DNA of 64,000 bases. Source: Acanthaster planci (taxonomy: Eukaryota; Echinodermata; Asteroidea; Valvatida; Acanthasteridae). The notes below the pieces were generated by a model. It was not told the origin of the DNA. It saw nothing but the letters and a program-made list of their open reading frames with translations, and ran no database searches. The stretch spans positions 3,428,859-3,492,858 of the forward strand of contig NW_019091360.1 in assembly GCF_001949145.1 (NCBI RefSeq), in the 5' to 3' direction. Below, piece by piece: positions 39,401-52,116 of this stretch. Within the stretch, counting starts at the first letter, position 1, and every line of letters starts with the position of its first letter. Made by a program: the position numbers and the translations under genes.

Positions 39401-42400
39401 GATTGAATAACATGAACCATGCAGGAATTTATGGAACCAGAGGCTTAACGATGCTAGTTTCCACGACAAAATATTATTTTAGCGCCTACTTTCATTGGGC
39501 CTACGATCGTACGACGATTTGAATCGTGCCGACTACACTTCACCAAGGTAATGATTTTTCCAGTCGCAGGCCTCTACGGTTGCATAAATTTGTTATTTTC
39601 AGGAATCGAAAGCTGTGTCAATTAACAATGAATGTTATTATTGTTTACCTGGGGAACATAGTCCCCATCTATATACACCGCTCCCATCTTGAATGTCAGC
39701 AACGAACTAAGAAAGGACATATCGTTAGCCATGTTGCTGAGAGAACAAATTTCAGTCGAACTGAGTGATGGTCACAAGAGAATGAGCCCCGGGTACTCTC
39801 AAAAACAACCAGCCTCGAAGAGACCAATAAATCTTCCTCGGCTTAGTATAATTGCGGTGCAGCCCTCCCACCCGGCCTTTTAACTGCCCCGCCTCTTTCA
39901 AAAGCCCGGACCAGTTCCAATTTGCGCTCAGATAACCATCATTCAAGTCTCATTAACTTCGTACCGCCGCATTCAAGGGTCTGGCCTGGTAATAAGGCCA
40001 TCTTATGCATTACCCAAGATTAGCTGATTCAGATGTTCAAAAAAGAAGTTTCTACAAAAGTGGTCATAAAAACGGTGGGGGGGGGTTGCTGCCAGGGATC
40101 TCTCTTGGGAGAGGTAATGGCTTCTTGGTAATAAGCCGCTATCGATCTGTATCTCCAGAAAAGAGAAAAAAACGAGGCTTGTGTGATGTAAACGATAGTC
40201 AGGGCAGCTATTGATGGTTTGCGGGATAAAGGGAAGGTAAGATAATGTTAGGCCGAGGTTTTGAAGGCTCACATGAAATGATAGGTTCTGCGCGAGCGTT
40301 CTACACAACAGTATGTTGCTAAAAGAACTCTTCAATCCATAGCGACCATCGAGACTTCTGCGAAGCAATATCCAATTTACTTACAACAATATGGAAATCG
40401 TTTGAAACCAAGAAGAATTGTTGATTTCACAGAACGACGTTACCCCTTCAGGAACTGCGACATCGATTTAGCGAGTGGAGGAGACTAGTTGCCGTGCCGG
40501 CACGTACTGATCTTTCGGGGTATCAGCCAAGGTTACATAATTTGTCATGTTGGATATTGTCAAAATGATTGACACACACACACACCCAACCGGACTCGAG
40601 GCCATCGCTCTATTTGACTTTAGGTCATTATCAATTAATTATCTCATTTTTTATCATCGAAATGTTTACTGAGAACATCGGCGTTATCTTTCTTGCTGCA
40701 TAGTTGACGAAAGACGTTGCCTCCTAATTCGCTGGTCCAATGCTCAGAATATGTCACGTTGGACGGGGCGACAGAACATGCGCAAGTGCTATAGACTGAG
40801 CTATGCCGTCGGGTGATTTCGCTCGAGATGATTCGTCACCTGTCTGCATACCTAGGGCAACTTCGAATTTCGCCATCACTTTTAAATACAGCGGACTGAT
40901 AACGATGACTTTGAAACCGAATATCGCTAAAAACACATGTTGTTGCATAGAATCTACAGCAGATTAATAGAGTACATCAAAAACCTAACATTCAGATCAG
41001 TATGAAAACCATCGCAATCTGACAAGCATTCAACTTGAAAGTTCAAATAGAAACAGCTGCCAGCGAGTAATTTTCCAGTACCCTTAGGGACTAAATTTGT
41101 GAGGTATAACTACGCAGAATAGTAACTATTTGCTTGATCCGTGAATGCGTTCTGTCAGAACTGTACGCCGCACCCTTGTCCCATACAGGACCCACGTGAT
41201 ACAACGTCAGATCGTGTTGAAAGAAGCGATTAATCAAGGTTGTTGGAGAGGGAACCAGTTGCTATTTAGAGTCGAGGGACTCAATGTGAACGCTCAGCTT
41301 CGGATTTTTAACCGGTATGGATTCGTTTGGCGCTCGTTTCTGACAAAGTCTGGATGCATTTGCGGCCATGTTTGTTTCCCCACAGCGCACGCTAAAGAAA
41401 GTAATTTTTCCTACCTTCGTGCCGTCACGGTTCGAGTCAACTCATTAATAGTGGAATATTTTCGTCCAATGAAACTGACCTTTGAAAGTTCGGGCTCATG
41501 AAGTTTTTACCCTTTTAAATAATTGGCGAGACCTAACAGGAAAAAATCCCAGAAAAACTCCTAGGACTTGCGTGACTAGAATGGTGACTTGAAATATCTC
41601 CTGTGCGTATGTGGTAATGACATAACTTCCTCACAAAGCACCGATGCCTTTGGTACTGTAGTTGTCGTACTGTGATGTTCATGATCTTCACATAGCGTGC
41701 ATCATAGTTTATAACAGGGTTGTGGAAGAAAGTCTAATCAGCATATCATGAAACTGGTCAATTATCATTTCCTGGCAGAGTACAGATAGTGTGTGATGCT
41801 AAGCTTTTAAAAATGGGGAAAAATAATGTGAAAATGCTTATGCGATTTGTGAACAATCCTCGCTGTTGTCTTCAAATTTTGACCTCCGGCCGTTACCTCC
41901 AGCGGTAAAGGGTGCTCCCTTGATCCCCTCCCTCGTTGCACCATTGCATCTTCTGATAGTCATCATCTTTGGCTGTTTTCAATGACAAACACTGAACTCT
42001 TTTGCCTCATTTTGGTCACTGTAGTCGCCCCTGAGACCAAAATATCGTTTTACAAACACATCAATCTCCGCTCCCGGTACCATTGCGTCTTCAGGTACGG
42101 GATCTTCCGACCTCCAACAGCGATAAACTGTTCTGGTTCATTTTGTAAGTTTCCCCAATTCGGAAGGGCCCAAAGCAATTGACTCATGAACTGAAATGTG
42201 TACTTGGACTCCAGCCACATTCCCCCCGGCGATTACAAAAATGTCGGCCTTGACGACTGCCTACGCTCAGTCGTTCTGCTTGCTGTTTTTACATTTGGAC
42301 AAATGGCCAACTTCAAGTGCAATTTTCGAATCAAGACATTAATGTCTATGTATATTGAAAACACCACGTGTGCCACATCTCTGTTTGCATGACCTGGACT

Positions 42401-43151
42401 TTTCATGTCGAATTCTAAGTGGCTATTGTTGCTGGTCGTCTTGATATACCACATAAAATATCGATTTTGAGGTTTGTCTCTGATAATGAAGTCGCAACAT
42501 AAATTTGACATATTCTGCAGGTTTCTTTTCAAACAGTAACTGTGACCATAATATTAGGTCTATGCCATGTTTTGACATGATTGTTTACGATAAACTTTCG
42601 TTAACAACAAAATAATTCTGTTATTTGACAGATGTTCTTGCCATAATGCTTCGAATTTCGTTTAGCAATCAATCAAGAGGAAGTAATTGTACGTCAGTCT
42701 TTCAGTTCTACAAACCTGTTGTTCAGAAATTTAACTCACACAGGCTATTAATGAGACCCGAGGAACCAAGTGCATGGAGCTCCTAGATATGTGAGAGTTT
42801 GCTACAACACATTAGAGGGATCGATTTTTCCGATTCCGTAATCCTTGTTGTTTACAAGACCCCATGATATCGATGACCGCCCAAGAGAGCAGTACATGCA
42901 ACCTTGGGTGACAGACACCGTCAAGACAACGCGTCCCGCCCGCTGCAAAAACCCGTCCAAGTGAAAAAAAAATTAATGCCGACCAACCGACGTACATGTA
43001 CTTGAATTCGGCAAAACTATTACAGCAACAGCTAAAACACGCAGAGATAAAGAGTGACTTACCACCAAATTCCCGAGGCGTAAACGTGCCCGATTCTCAC
43101 TGTAAAACTCCCAAAGATGAGACATATTGACAGCCACGCTTTTAACTCCAT
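23927..43151 (-). CDS. wnt3: Wnt3 secreted signalling protein, complete, 5 coding exons
   Basis: Coding exons on the minus strand: 43151-43063, 26181-25940, 25610-25471, 24919-24770, 24406-23927. They join in frame to 366 residues (vertebrate WNT3 is 355). Residues 1-25 are a signal peptide, followed by SGIWW, matching the GYPIWW start of mature vertebrate Wnt3. Subfamily-diagnostic pieces are [49 protein letters not shown] and the YELHTCK end. Ser223 in CHGISGSC is the site palmitoleoylated by Porcupine for Frizzled binding. N93 (NCT) and the N of CNRTS are conserved N-glycosylation sequons. The protein should be secreted and activate beta-catenin signalling; Wnt3 acts in axial patterning across animals. 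Oddities are an intron 1 of about 17 kb and an extra intron inside the mid-region. wnt3a is ruled out only in the sense that the split is vertebrate-specific. Confidence 0.95.
24770..24919 (-). CDS. wnt3: wnt3 coding exon 4
   Basis: 150 bp encoding residues 158-207, including [13 protein letters not shown] and HNDEAGRK. Both boundaries are phase 0 (TTGCAG/ATA and AAG/GTAAGG). The first residues IIPNS, with the last residues of exon 3, form a short insertion relative to vertebrate Wnt3 between the CxC and the WGGCSED block. Confidence 0.92.
25471..25610 (-). CDS. wnt3: wnt3 coding exon 3
   Basis: 140 bp encoding residues 111-157: [19 protein letters not shown], then [20 protein letters not shown]. 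This is the conserved (T)RE-AFV-AI-SAGV block of all Wnts. Acceptor GTGCAG/GT, donor CAG/GTACCT, phase 0. In vertebrate Wnt3 this exon and the next are one. Confidence 0.92.
25940..26181 (-). CDS. wnt3: wnt3 coding exon 2
   Basis: 242 bp encoding residues 30-111, including the [17 protein letters not shown] and VFGKIL blocks. Bounded by TTTCAG/G and G/GTAAGG. It contains the first conserved cysteines and the N-terminal glycosylation sequon. Confidence 0.93.
26182..43062. other. wnt3 intron 1, about 17 kb
   Basis: Bounded by the exon 1 donor and exon 2 acceptor. No nested gene is convincing: the longest open frames (for example 29647-30087 and 36902-37354) are close to chance length, have no recognisable domain and lack splice support. 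It holds short perfect palindromes (27893-27915 and 33578-33610) and a GC-richer, CpG-containing stretch around 33.4-34.5 kb. An intron this long in a developmental ligand gene is a natural place for enhancers, but none can be proved from sequence alone. Confidence 0.6.
43063..43151 (-). CDS. wnt3: wnt3 coding exon 1 (signal peptide)
   Basis: The ATG at 43151 has a strong context (ACA-ATG-G). The exon encodes [20 protein letters not shown] and on to SGIW, then ends in phase 2 at TG/GTAAGT. The split codon completes as Trp with the first G of exon 2, rebuilding IWWTLG across the junction, which matches the IWW motif after the vertebrate Wnt3 signal peptide. An upstream in-frame Met exists but would lie before the predicted transcription start. 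Confidence 0.88.
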
Positions 43152-43410
43152 TGTGCAGCGGAATATTCCCGTCACAAAGTTCTCCAGAAGTTGAGTTCCA
43201 CAAAAATGCTTCGCTCGTCGCCGTTGAACTCCGGATCTGCTCGGGAAAAACACAACCAACGCGCCCTTGGGAAAAAAAAATAATGACTGCACTCCAGAAG
43301 TTTTTCGCCGACTGATTCTACTCTTCTCGACACAAAGCAGGCAGCCGATCCATAAAGCGACACACAAAACCAAATTTCCTACTGTGTTTGCGATACCAGC
43401 GGACTTTTGG

Positions 43411-43418
43411 TTTTTATA
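43411..43418 (-). promoter_or_regulatory. TATA box of wnt3
   Basis: TATAAAAA on the minus strand, in the context GCGTATAAAAACC, 260 bp upstream of the wnt3 ATG. Transcription would be expected to start about 30 bp downstream, near 43387, giving a 5' untranslated region of roughly 235 bp. No start-site data are available. Confidence 0.55.
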
Positions 43419-43419
43419 C

Positions 43420-46400
43420 GCATGGACGCGCTCGATCTCCCGTCGGCCTATCGGTGATCTGAGGGGGTTTCTATAGCGGGCAATCGGCTTAATGCTCGCT
43501 ATACAATTAGAATATCAATAGACTAGCTAGGTATCGAACTCAGTAAGTCACGCGCGGCAACAAAAAAGACGATGACTTGAGTCGAATCACAGGCCGTGCC
43601 GCACCGTCCATGAACAACTTGTCGTCCTGGTCCAACAATGGGTTTTTGTGCACGTGAAAGCCGGCAGAGATGACCACGCTGGCCATAAAATTCAAAAGTA
43701 AACTTGAGATGACAATCAGTGTACCATCCATAAACCCCTGCTTGACACAAGGGGGATAGAACTCGATTGCTGGGCCACAGAGATTTCAAAGAAATGTCGT
43801 GGTTGTGTTGGGACTTGTGTTGGGCCAGTTACACTGTACCGAAAGACAGCCCAATGGCGATTGCAAAACTTGCCACGTGGTAGTCTACAACTTATCGGCC
43901 CAATCTACCAGCTTGTTTCCTCCATCAACAAGGGGATATGTACATGTACATTCCTCAAAACTTTCTTAATCTTTCCAGTCGATCTTGGGCTTAGCCCAAA
44001 TCCCGACGATAATTTTCTGTACCAATGGAGGATTAAACTGTTATATAGTTTCGCAAGGCATTGCTGTTCTGACCCGGCAGTGATTCAAGTTATACCGCAT
44101 TGCAGCAATCAAATACATGTACTGTACTGTACTGTACATATGCCCAAGTGACATGCGCGCTAACCCAGGCCCAGCCTATCTGCGCACCTGTGTTTCGGTA
44201 CACTCAAAGATCCGCGAGTGTTGTGAAATTTGAACTCTTCTACATATGTTTTTTTCCTCGAGAATTTTTTGCAGATCGGTAGCCTAAATTGTCTTTGTTT
44301 GGAGCATCTGCAACGCTGAATTCGTTACTGGCTTCTCATCTGATCGATTGTCTTGCAGCAGTCAGCCATGTTGTACCGTGAGCCTGCTCCGCACAATTTT
44401 AAGTGATATCTCCCTCTGATTATTCGAGTATTATTGTCTAAACAAGCTTTAATGGACAGCGTAAAGGGGTTATACATGTATATCTAGGTGAGCTAATATG
44501 GAATGGACAAAAGATGAAAGATAACGGCAGGTGTTGGGAAATAACTATGCGATGACCATCGTGATAGAAATGTCCCATGTGTATTCATGGTCATCAATCA
44601 AGGTTCTCGTGTCGTGGGGCTCTGTCCAAAACGACACGGCTGTACCTGTATACTATGTTTATTATCAACATGTTCCTACGTAATTTGTAACGGGAGAAAA
44701 CCTTGACCTAGCTCTAGACAACACATTCGGATGCGGCGGTTATCGTTGACGTTCATCAATGGCATGTTAATGATTTACCCTTTTGTAACTACCTGGCAAC
44801 GATTGGCACAGCAATCTAATTAACAGTCTACGTTACGACTCGTGGGCACCACTGATCGAAATACTCTTCAAAAATGCGCCAACAGAAGTTCTCATACATG
44901 CGTCAACACGAGACGAAATTTAGCGTCACATCACACCCTGGCCCCACACCAGTCCTGTGGTATGACGCTGGATTCAAGGCAGAATAGTCTGTGAGGGAGT
45001 TGGTTCTGCACAACAGTCTTAATTGAAGACCGATTTACATGTACTTGTTCATTTGTACTTGTGTGGGAGAAAGACCAGAGGGTTCGGAATGGAGACCTTT
45101 CCATTCATGCAATGGTTACAAGAAGGAAACGTGTAGACTACAGTGTTCATGTTTGCATGCAGTTGCTGATTCGCTGGTTCCCTTTCTTTTAACCCAGCTC
45201 CAATTTTGTTCCTTCTGAGACCTTGAAGTTCCCCTCGTGAACAGAATTTCATTTTAAGGTTATAATGTGCCATCCAAATGTTTATCATGAACTTAAAACA
45301 AGAATTCCTGATATCAAAATGTTGGATTGAAGTTCCAGGCCAGGCGTAGCATGAGTCATCTGATCCCAGTTACCGCCTTTTCTCTAACCAGCGTACATGT
45401 GCATGCTTCCCTTATCGTCTGCTAAATTCATTAGTGACATGTTTGCCAAATGCTGAACTTGATTCAATTTGATGGGTAATTTTTTTGGGTTGCTTAAACC
45501 CGAGCCTCGAATTGGTTATGCGGAGCCTGGCTTAATGGCGCAGCTGTACCGTGGAGAGGAAAATGTAGCGGGATGACATTATGGTCATGCACCTTGGGCT
45601 TTTCGTCGTCTGTGCCTGGAGCCTGTGACCTCTGGTTGACCTCATCTTATACCCTATGGGTTCTGGAGTATCCATCATGGTCGAGTTGCTACAGGAAACC
45701 CGTGTTTCCCCTGTATCCGTGAAGTGACTATCATATGGAACGGTGGAAGCAAACATTGATGAAGATTGATCGAATATTCAATGAAAAACGAAAATACATC
45801 CAGTGATGAGGTCAGGCATATGAGTATATTAAAGTGGCAGAAATGGTGTAATTTTCTACCATTTACAACGATTCAAATCACGTTTTTCAAGTCATAACTT
45901 CCAAACAGATAAGACGTATCTGTCGCTTTAAATTTGACCTACAAATAAGTAGGGAACTACAATTTAAAAAACGCGATCCTTTTTGGAGTTCAGGTTTTTT
46001 CTTCTGCTAAAAATCAGAAAGTTATTTCAACCGAGATGGGAAAATTCCTTCATAACGCAATAAGCTAAAAGCACGGTAAACTGATTTAGCGAACATACAG
46101 AGGCATTTTGATAAAAAGGTAGTTTTCTCGGGGGAAGAATACAAACAAATAGCAACTTTGATAGTTTTAGAGAGTGTATAAGCAAAATCAGATCTATCTC
46201 TCCTCGACCCAACCAAGATTCGATTTCTTCAAGTCTGCATGGTTTGGTTCCCCGGCTGTCCGCGCATACCCCCGAGAGTGTGGGGAACAGCTGTGACCGG
46301 CTAACATTCTTGATTCGCATCGTCCTTCCCGGGGTAATGATCAGTAAATTCAATTTCAGCTCATTAAGACAACATGCACTGGATACCGATATATACATTC

Positions 46401-48304
46401 AGAGAGTTCATCGCCCTTCAAAAGAAAAAAATGGCGGAGAGAAAGTAGGTTACATACTTTCCAATTCGAGCTTGATGTCGTGTTTCAAAAAGTAATATGG
46501 AAAGATACCGGTACTGGAATTGTATTAATTCGATGGTAATTTCATTTTGAAGTCTGCCATTTCATTTATCACGAGGACAGAGTACAAGATTATAATGAAA
46601 GGAAGTCAATCAAACACATCAACATGCGCACCAACCAACAAGCTAACATATTGAAAACGTATTTCCCGACCAAATTTGGACAAGAGCCGTCAGCCAGTTC
46701 TCCGGATTTTGACTTGTAGGGCATTGATACCAACAAGCAAACGACTCGACCGACAAATAAGAATACATGTACTCTCAAAGACTAACGAACCTAAAGTCAA
46801 TGATGAAACAGGTGAAACAAAACCCATCTTTATTGAAATTATGCCAGTAAAATTGATCCAGAATGCTGACAAGCCATTCAGTCCCATTCCCAAGGCCATG
46901 GTCAGGCTTCGATTCTCCTTGAACTTTTCATTCGTGGAATTCCACGGTAGAAAGTCAAACGCTCACACCGCCCGAATCCGATCGACCCAAAGAAGTCTGA
47001 CAAATTACTTTAATCCCGCGGTTTAGTGAGTTGTCGTCAACAAGCTAACGAGGAGGTCCGTTGAATCTCACCGCACCCTGGGCTCCTCACTTTTCCGGAC
47101 GATTGCATTAATTCACCGGGACTTAGGGCGGTTTTGATGACTCCCAAATGCCAAGAACTTGGCACAGAACCTGGTTTAGATTCAATCAAGACAGCCCTCG
47201 GAAATGTTGAACTTGTTTTTGTTCTAAAAAAATCATTCGGATTTAAATGATCAAAGGGTTTAACCACTTTCTGCTTACTATACGGATATGTTTAAGTAAG
47301 TTATCGATCAATCAAGTAATTGAAACCAGTCCACTTAATTAACCATTAAGTTCGCAAGTTCTGAAAACACACTTCTATTTATCAAGCACCTTGGTTGAGA
47401 TCGGCAAAAGAAACGTAAGAACTAGCGCTGCGGTTCCCAGTGTTAAGTGTACATTGTCTGTTCATCCTGTTCTCATCAAAACTGCCAATGGAAAACTGAA
47501 GAACACTGAGAAGAAGAGTGTCGCACATATGGTTTATTCATTATAACCTAAGTCAACTTCTACGTACCGCGAGGTGGCGCTGTACAACATTTACGCTGCG
47601 GCTACAGACGTATGGGCCGAGTTCGGGCGGCTTGTTCTCGTTTGTTCACGAACAGCTCGATTTGTTGTTCGTGGGTCGGTCGCTCGAACGCCGGGAATGT
47701 ACAACTGGTTATTAGCGCTAGTAGTTATTTGTGGACGTGGCAAGCAACATGCAACATGGCAGCGTCCTTGTGCATTCTTCGAGAGTTAATGTTGGATAAT
47801 TGGGCTTACTTCTTTTCCATTAGAAAAATTCATTTCTGTCACGGAAAATTATTGATATTAATTTTGCAAAATTTTCCATAGTCTTCGGCTTTTTAAAGCC
47901 ATATCGGTACTTTTTGCGGCTGTTCAAAAATCAAATCTCACGAGTTTTTCCGTGTGTTCGTGTGAAATCCTGACGAGGAGGTGGTGTGCGATCCTGTTCC
48001 GAGAACAGTGTTCTTGGGAAGTGTTCCCGCCGTTCGAGCGCGAGAACACGCGTCCGTGTCAAGAACGGACCACCCGAACTCGACCATGCATGAACGCATG
48101 TCTGTGGCTACGGTACCAGCAGACTGTGACCAACAGCGCAGCATATACATGTACTTCTGTCTTATTAGTACTCTTCTTAATTGTAATTCTATTAAAACAG
48201 CCTTTCACTCAATAAATGTGCACATGGTCACACAAAATTGCGACGAAATAAAAATGTTGTGGTACCCTGACAGAAAAAGACTTTCCTGCTTAGCAGATTG
48301 GACC
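43420..48304. other. Intergenic region between wnt3 and PON-like gene A
   Basis: This holds the wnt3 upstream region and, at its right end, the 3' flank of PON-like A. There is a copy of the GACCTAGCTCTAGACAACA repeat at 44705-44723 and a GC-rich patch with recurring TGTTC/GAACA near 47.6-48.1 kb. A 63-codon frame with a hydrophobic start (43731-43540, minus strand) is noted in the findings but not called. No polyadenylation signal for gene A could be chosen. Confidence 0.5.
44697..44737. repeat. Second copy of the 21.36 kb repeat
   Basis: GACCTAGCTCTAGACAACA followed by ATTCGGATG is shared exactly, apart from one intervening base, with 21359-21387. The surrounding bases are partly similar (GGAGAAAACC versus GGAGTAAAAACC). 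This is a dispersed repeat of unknown class. Confidence 0.6.
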
Positions 48305-51300
48305 TCAGTAAGCCTTTAACTGACAGTGTAACATTTTGTTCTTTATAGTTCCAACCAGCATTTGCTGACCGTATGGGCAAGCCACACTGGAACCTCTCAG
48401 AAGCTCGCCGTCATCAATTAACACTTCTCTCACGTCCGCGTTAAGCTCTTCGTCCAAGCTCATTTTTAGAACCTGTAGGTAAGATTGAAAATTGATTACT
48501 GTTAAGGTTAATGTTGAAGAAAACAATTTATTACCAATGTGCAATGTCATAATTATGTTATGGAAATGATTTAAGACTTCGCTCTCAGGCGAATCAGGAT
48601 TCATGACTGATTGCAGAAAACACTGCCAGGGACATAAAAGGCTGCCAAGGGTACAGGCAAAATGCACGTTTCAGTTTTAAGAACGAACAGAGGGTTAGCG
48701 GCTTGGCGTAGCGGTTCTTTCCTCGCTTTGCACCAGTGAGGCTCGGGTTCGAGTCCCGGCTTAGCCCAGGCTTTAAGTGCATTTGGTTTCCAGTCCATAT
48801 TTGTTCTCGAGGTTTTCTCCAGGCACTCCGGTTTCCTCCTGCCTCTAAAACTGGACCTTCTTCCTATCTCCGTAATGTGATGCTGATTCATAACAACAAG
48901 AACGAAAATGATAGGGTAGTATATTCAATCTTAGCCGCCCCGCCGAGTTCTGTACCTGCGAAGGTCCTTTGTTGCGGTCGGTTTCGTCTCCCATGAATAA
49001 TCTGTAGGGCTGAAAGTGGCAACCAAGCCACAGGGCACCAGTGGCTCTCTCCACTTCGATGTTATCTACGACAGTGTGCATGTCAATTTTCTGTTGGCAT
49101 GCGTGAGAAAAACATTGACGAATCTTTAGCGTGAAAACAAATGTTCGGGCAGGCATAGAATACAAAGATGACTTCATTGTAAATGTTTGATTCATGTTGT
49201 GCTATTTAAAGAAAAATGCAATCACATTATTAAAGAAAGCTTGAAAGCAACTTAAAGATGTCTCTCGTCGTTAACAACACACCAGAACAGACCACACTAT
49301 TCATGAAGGGACGAGTTCGCTATTTTAATAAAAATTCACGACTTTATTTCAAGGTCATTCACCTTAAAAAACATTAGATGACCACTCTCCTTTCTTTCGA
49401 AAATGTTGACTTGACTGTCAAAGGCTCCTGCCACGTAGACATACCTGTGAAGATAGGTAAATATTGGTGACAGAAGCACCCTTCTTATCATCTTGCTTTG
49501 GGTGCAATTGCGTTTTCACAAGACCTTAACCAATCATAATTGATGATAGAGAACAAAAAAGCCTATGACACATACTTCCCGTCTGGTGATTGGTTGATTC
49601 CGTTAGCCATTGTAAAGCCCGTAGCCACTATTCGAGCCTTTTCGCCGTCATAGTAAGCCACTGTCCCGGTTGGTATTGGAGAAAATACTTCCAGAAAACT
49701 TCTGAATTTGAAGTCATTTGTGACGTAGAAACGCCTTTCACCAACTGCCACGACATCGTTTGGACTTTCGGGAAAAAGAGGTGCGAAAAATATTTTGTTT
49801 CGCTGCTCGCAACTGTAATCAACGAAACTAAATGTACACATAATCAAATAAAATGCACAGCAAAATGACAACCAAGCAATGAGCATACAACTTAGGGGCC
49901 TAATTTCAACATGATATCGTTTGAATATAGTCATGCACTTTTTAAGATGAGACCATTGCAAAATTTGTCAATTACTTTAGTTTACCTGTATATATTGTCG
50001 CTGGTAACCGTCTCAACGTGCATCAGCGTGTTAGTGTCCTGCTTGTATTCAAATAACTCAATTGATGACCTTTTCTTCCCGCGGTTTGTTGCATACAGTG
50101 TTACTTTACCTGATGAAAGATGTCGAGAATCGAAGTGTTGGGCTGAAAAAACTTTTCGAACTCGTATTTTGTTGGCGTTTGTTTGTGATAGAGGGCGCTC
50201 TATCACCAGTGCTGGCTGCACCAGCTGTATGGCAGGTCAGGCAGAACGATAAGCACACAGTGCCTACACTGTCACAAGGCCCCCTATATGCACGTGTAGT
50301 GATCACGTGACCACACTTACTTACAGACCATTGATATATAATGAAAAGACTAAACCAGTTCATTAATAAATTCTAATTTATGTACGCATACGCATAAATG
50401 GCAGGGTAGGTAACAATTTTGAACGGCCCATTCAAGCAATGCAGGGGCACAAATATCAACATCATTTTTGTCATTGCCTTGTCAGTGAGCAGGTCTATAT
50501 TACCTGTCGCCTCGTCCTCCAAAATACTTAAGCCAACGTAGTTGGCGCCCTCCTTGTCAAACGACTCTCCTCGGATGTTAACCTCGCTTACATTCCGGTC
50601 CGGATAGTTGAAATCAAAAGTAAAAATTCGGGTCTTGATTTCATCTTCCATCTCCCATTCGGCTGGGGTATACTTCAGACCCTAGAAATAAAATGCGACT
50701 TTTTTAATGACCCTGTCACCCAAACATGACGAGTTGTAATGGTGATATATTTCAGCCAGTAAAGCAAACTGTTCCAAAGTGTCATACCATCCCAAAATGT
50801 ATGTAACTTACAATGTTTGGATACGCTTAAGTGCTTCGTAAATTATGTACTTACGGACGAAATGAAAGCGATTCCTTTTGATGTAACAGTGATGTCCTCT
50901 GACCCAAATTCTAAATTATTCAACACAAACAACAAAAGTGGGAGCTGTTTCGGTAAGCCTATTTATACGAGTTTTGGATTTTATGCTTTTTGAAAATTTC
51001 ATTCTTCATTTCTGATCAGTTACTGTGGAGCACAGTTAGGTCTTTTTAGTCATCAAATTTAATTCAGATTGAAGCGAGAGAAGACGTCAGGAGTGATACT
51101 TACCAATTCCAGGTACCAGACGGCATGGCCCTGGTGTGTGGTTGAACACGTGTCTGTGCACGCCCAGCATCGTCCTGTGAAAGGACGAAGTTATTAAGGT
51201 CACAAACAGTATAGGCCTACCCTACAAAATGGGTTACAAATTCGCCAGCAGCAACTTTCAAGTATTTATCTAAAGTCTAACCTAGTGATTTTTGTCTCTT

Positions 51301-52116
51301 TAATCCATGGTGCTTTTGACGCTGTAAAACTCTATAACGTCAGCCATTGTAAATTTATTCCCACACACCTAAAGGATTATGAAGCAATCTTTGTTTAGAC
51401 ATACACTGACACATAGCTAACAAATATGGCTAGCGTTCCGTGATCAAAATTGGCTTAGTGGCAGAATCAGTAAAGAGAATCTGAGAGAGGGGAGGTCGGA
51501 TGCTAAAATGACCAGGAAAAGTCCAGCCAATATCGTACAAACTAACAATAGCTGGCGTGTTCACGTTCGACAGCTCCTTTCAACTTCAAGCCCGAGACAT
51601 TCTGGAAATCAGGTACAGACGGAGCCAGTTCGTTCGCCCATTCAAAGTAGACTTTTTGACCAGCTGAGGTAACATTACAACATATGAAACGCAAGTAAAA
51701 TAACACCTAATTCGCGGATAATTTCGTAACACAGCAATCAATGCTTTTACCATCCATTTACATTATTCCAGTTTTCCAATTATTGTCAATATTTTCATGT
51801 ATTGCATTTATAATCCATTTTGCCATCCCTGTTTGCTCCTATCCTTAGTAAAGTCCTGCTACTGTACACCCTTCAGTTGACTACCATACACTACTCGTAG
51901 AAAAAGTGTTTCTCACGGTGACTTCCATGTGCTGCCGTGTTAAACACCGCTTGGCTGATTAAAACCCAAGGATTACCCCCCCCATGCCTGCGATGTGCGT
52001 ACAGTAAAACTTGCTGAAACTATTCAACGGAATGGCACTCACGCGAGTTTGACGGTGTACCGCACGCATACGACCAGCATGAGCACAAGTGTTGCTTTTC
52101 CCAAAGTCCCCGCCAT
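48305..52116 (-). CDS. Paraoxonase-like protein A, complete, 9 coding exons
   Basis: Exons: 52116-52043, 51174-51104, 50910-50855, 50681-50504, 50109-49986, 49764-49576, 49444-49363, 49090-48956, 48472-48305. They join in frame to 358 residues (mammalian PONs about 355, also nine exons). Residues 1-24 are an uncleaved-type hydrophobic anchor. Family motifs are PGPCRLVPGIEFGSED, SPNDVVAVGERRFYVTND, ANGINQSPDGKYVYVAG, VDNIEVE, LWLGCH and LRGSSVA. Calcium ligands of PON1 are present: E53, N170 (PON1 N168), N222 (N224), D267 and N268 (D269, N270). Cys42 and Cys353 can form the PON disulfide. The PON1 His115 position is Val116 and the His134 position is Arg136. The exon 6 acceptor (CCGAAAG/T) is the weakest boundary. 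It is the most divergent of the three copies, and a SINE sits in intron 8. Family members are lactonases/arylesterases; activity here is doubtful. Confidence 0.9.
48690..48885 (+). mobile_element. tRNA-derived SINE (tRNA-Ala-like head)
   Basis: 48700-48767 is tRNA-like, with an anticodon arm containing TTTGCAC (TGC, Ala), a T-arm CGGGTTCGAGTCCCG and B box GGTTCGAGTCC (48746-48756). The acceptor stem is imperfect and the D-arm is short. It is followed by a body containing GTTTTCTCCAGGCACTCCGG and TTTCCTCCTGCC, a sequence type common in animal SINEs. It lies in intron 8 of PON-like A on the opposite strand. Confidence 0.75.

Noticed and set aside
43784-43791. TCF/LEF site (CTTTGAAA) about 400 bp upstream of the wnt3 start region
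   Set aside because: It matches only part of the consensus, and single sites of this length occur often by chance.
48700-48767. Functional tRNA-Ala gene
   Set aside because: The acceptor stem is imperfect, the D-arm is short and the sequence continues into a SINE body.
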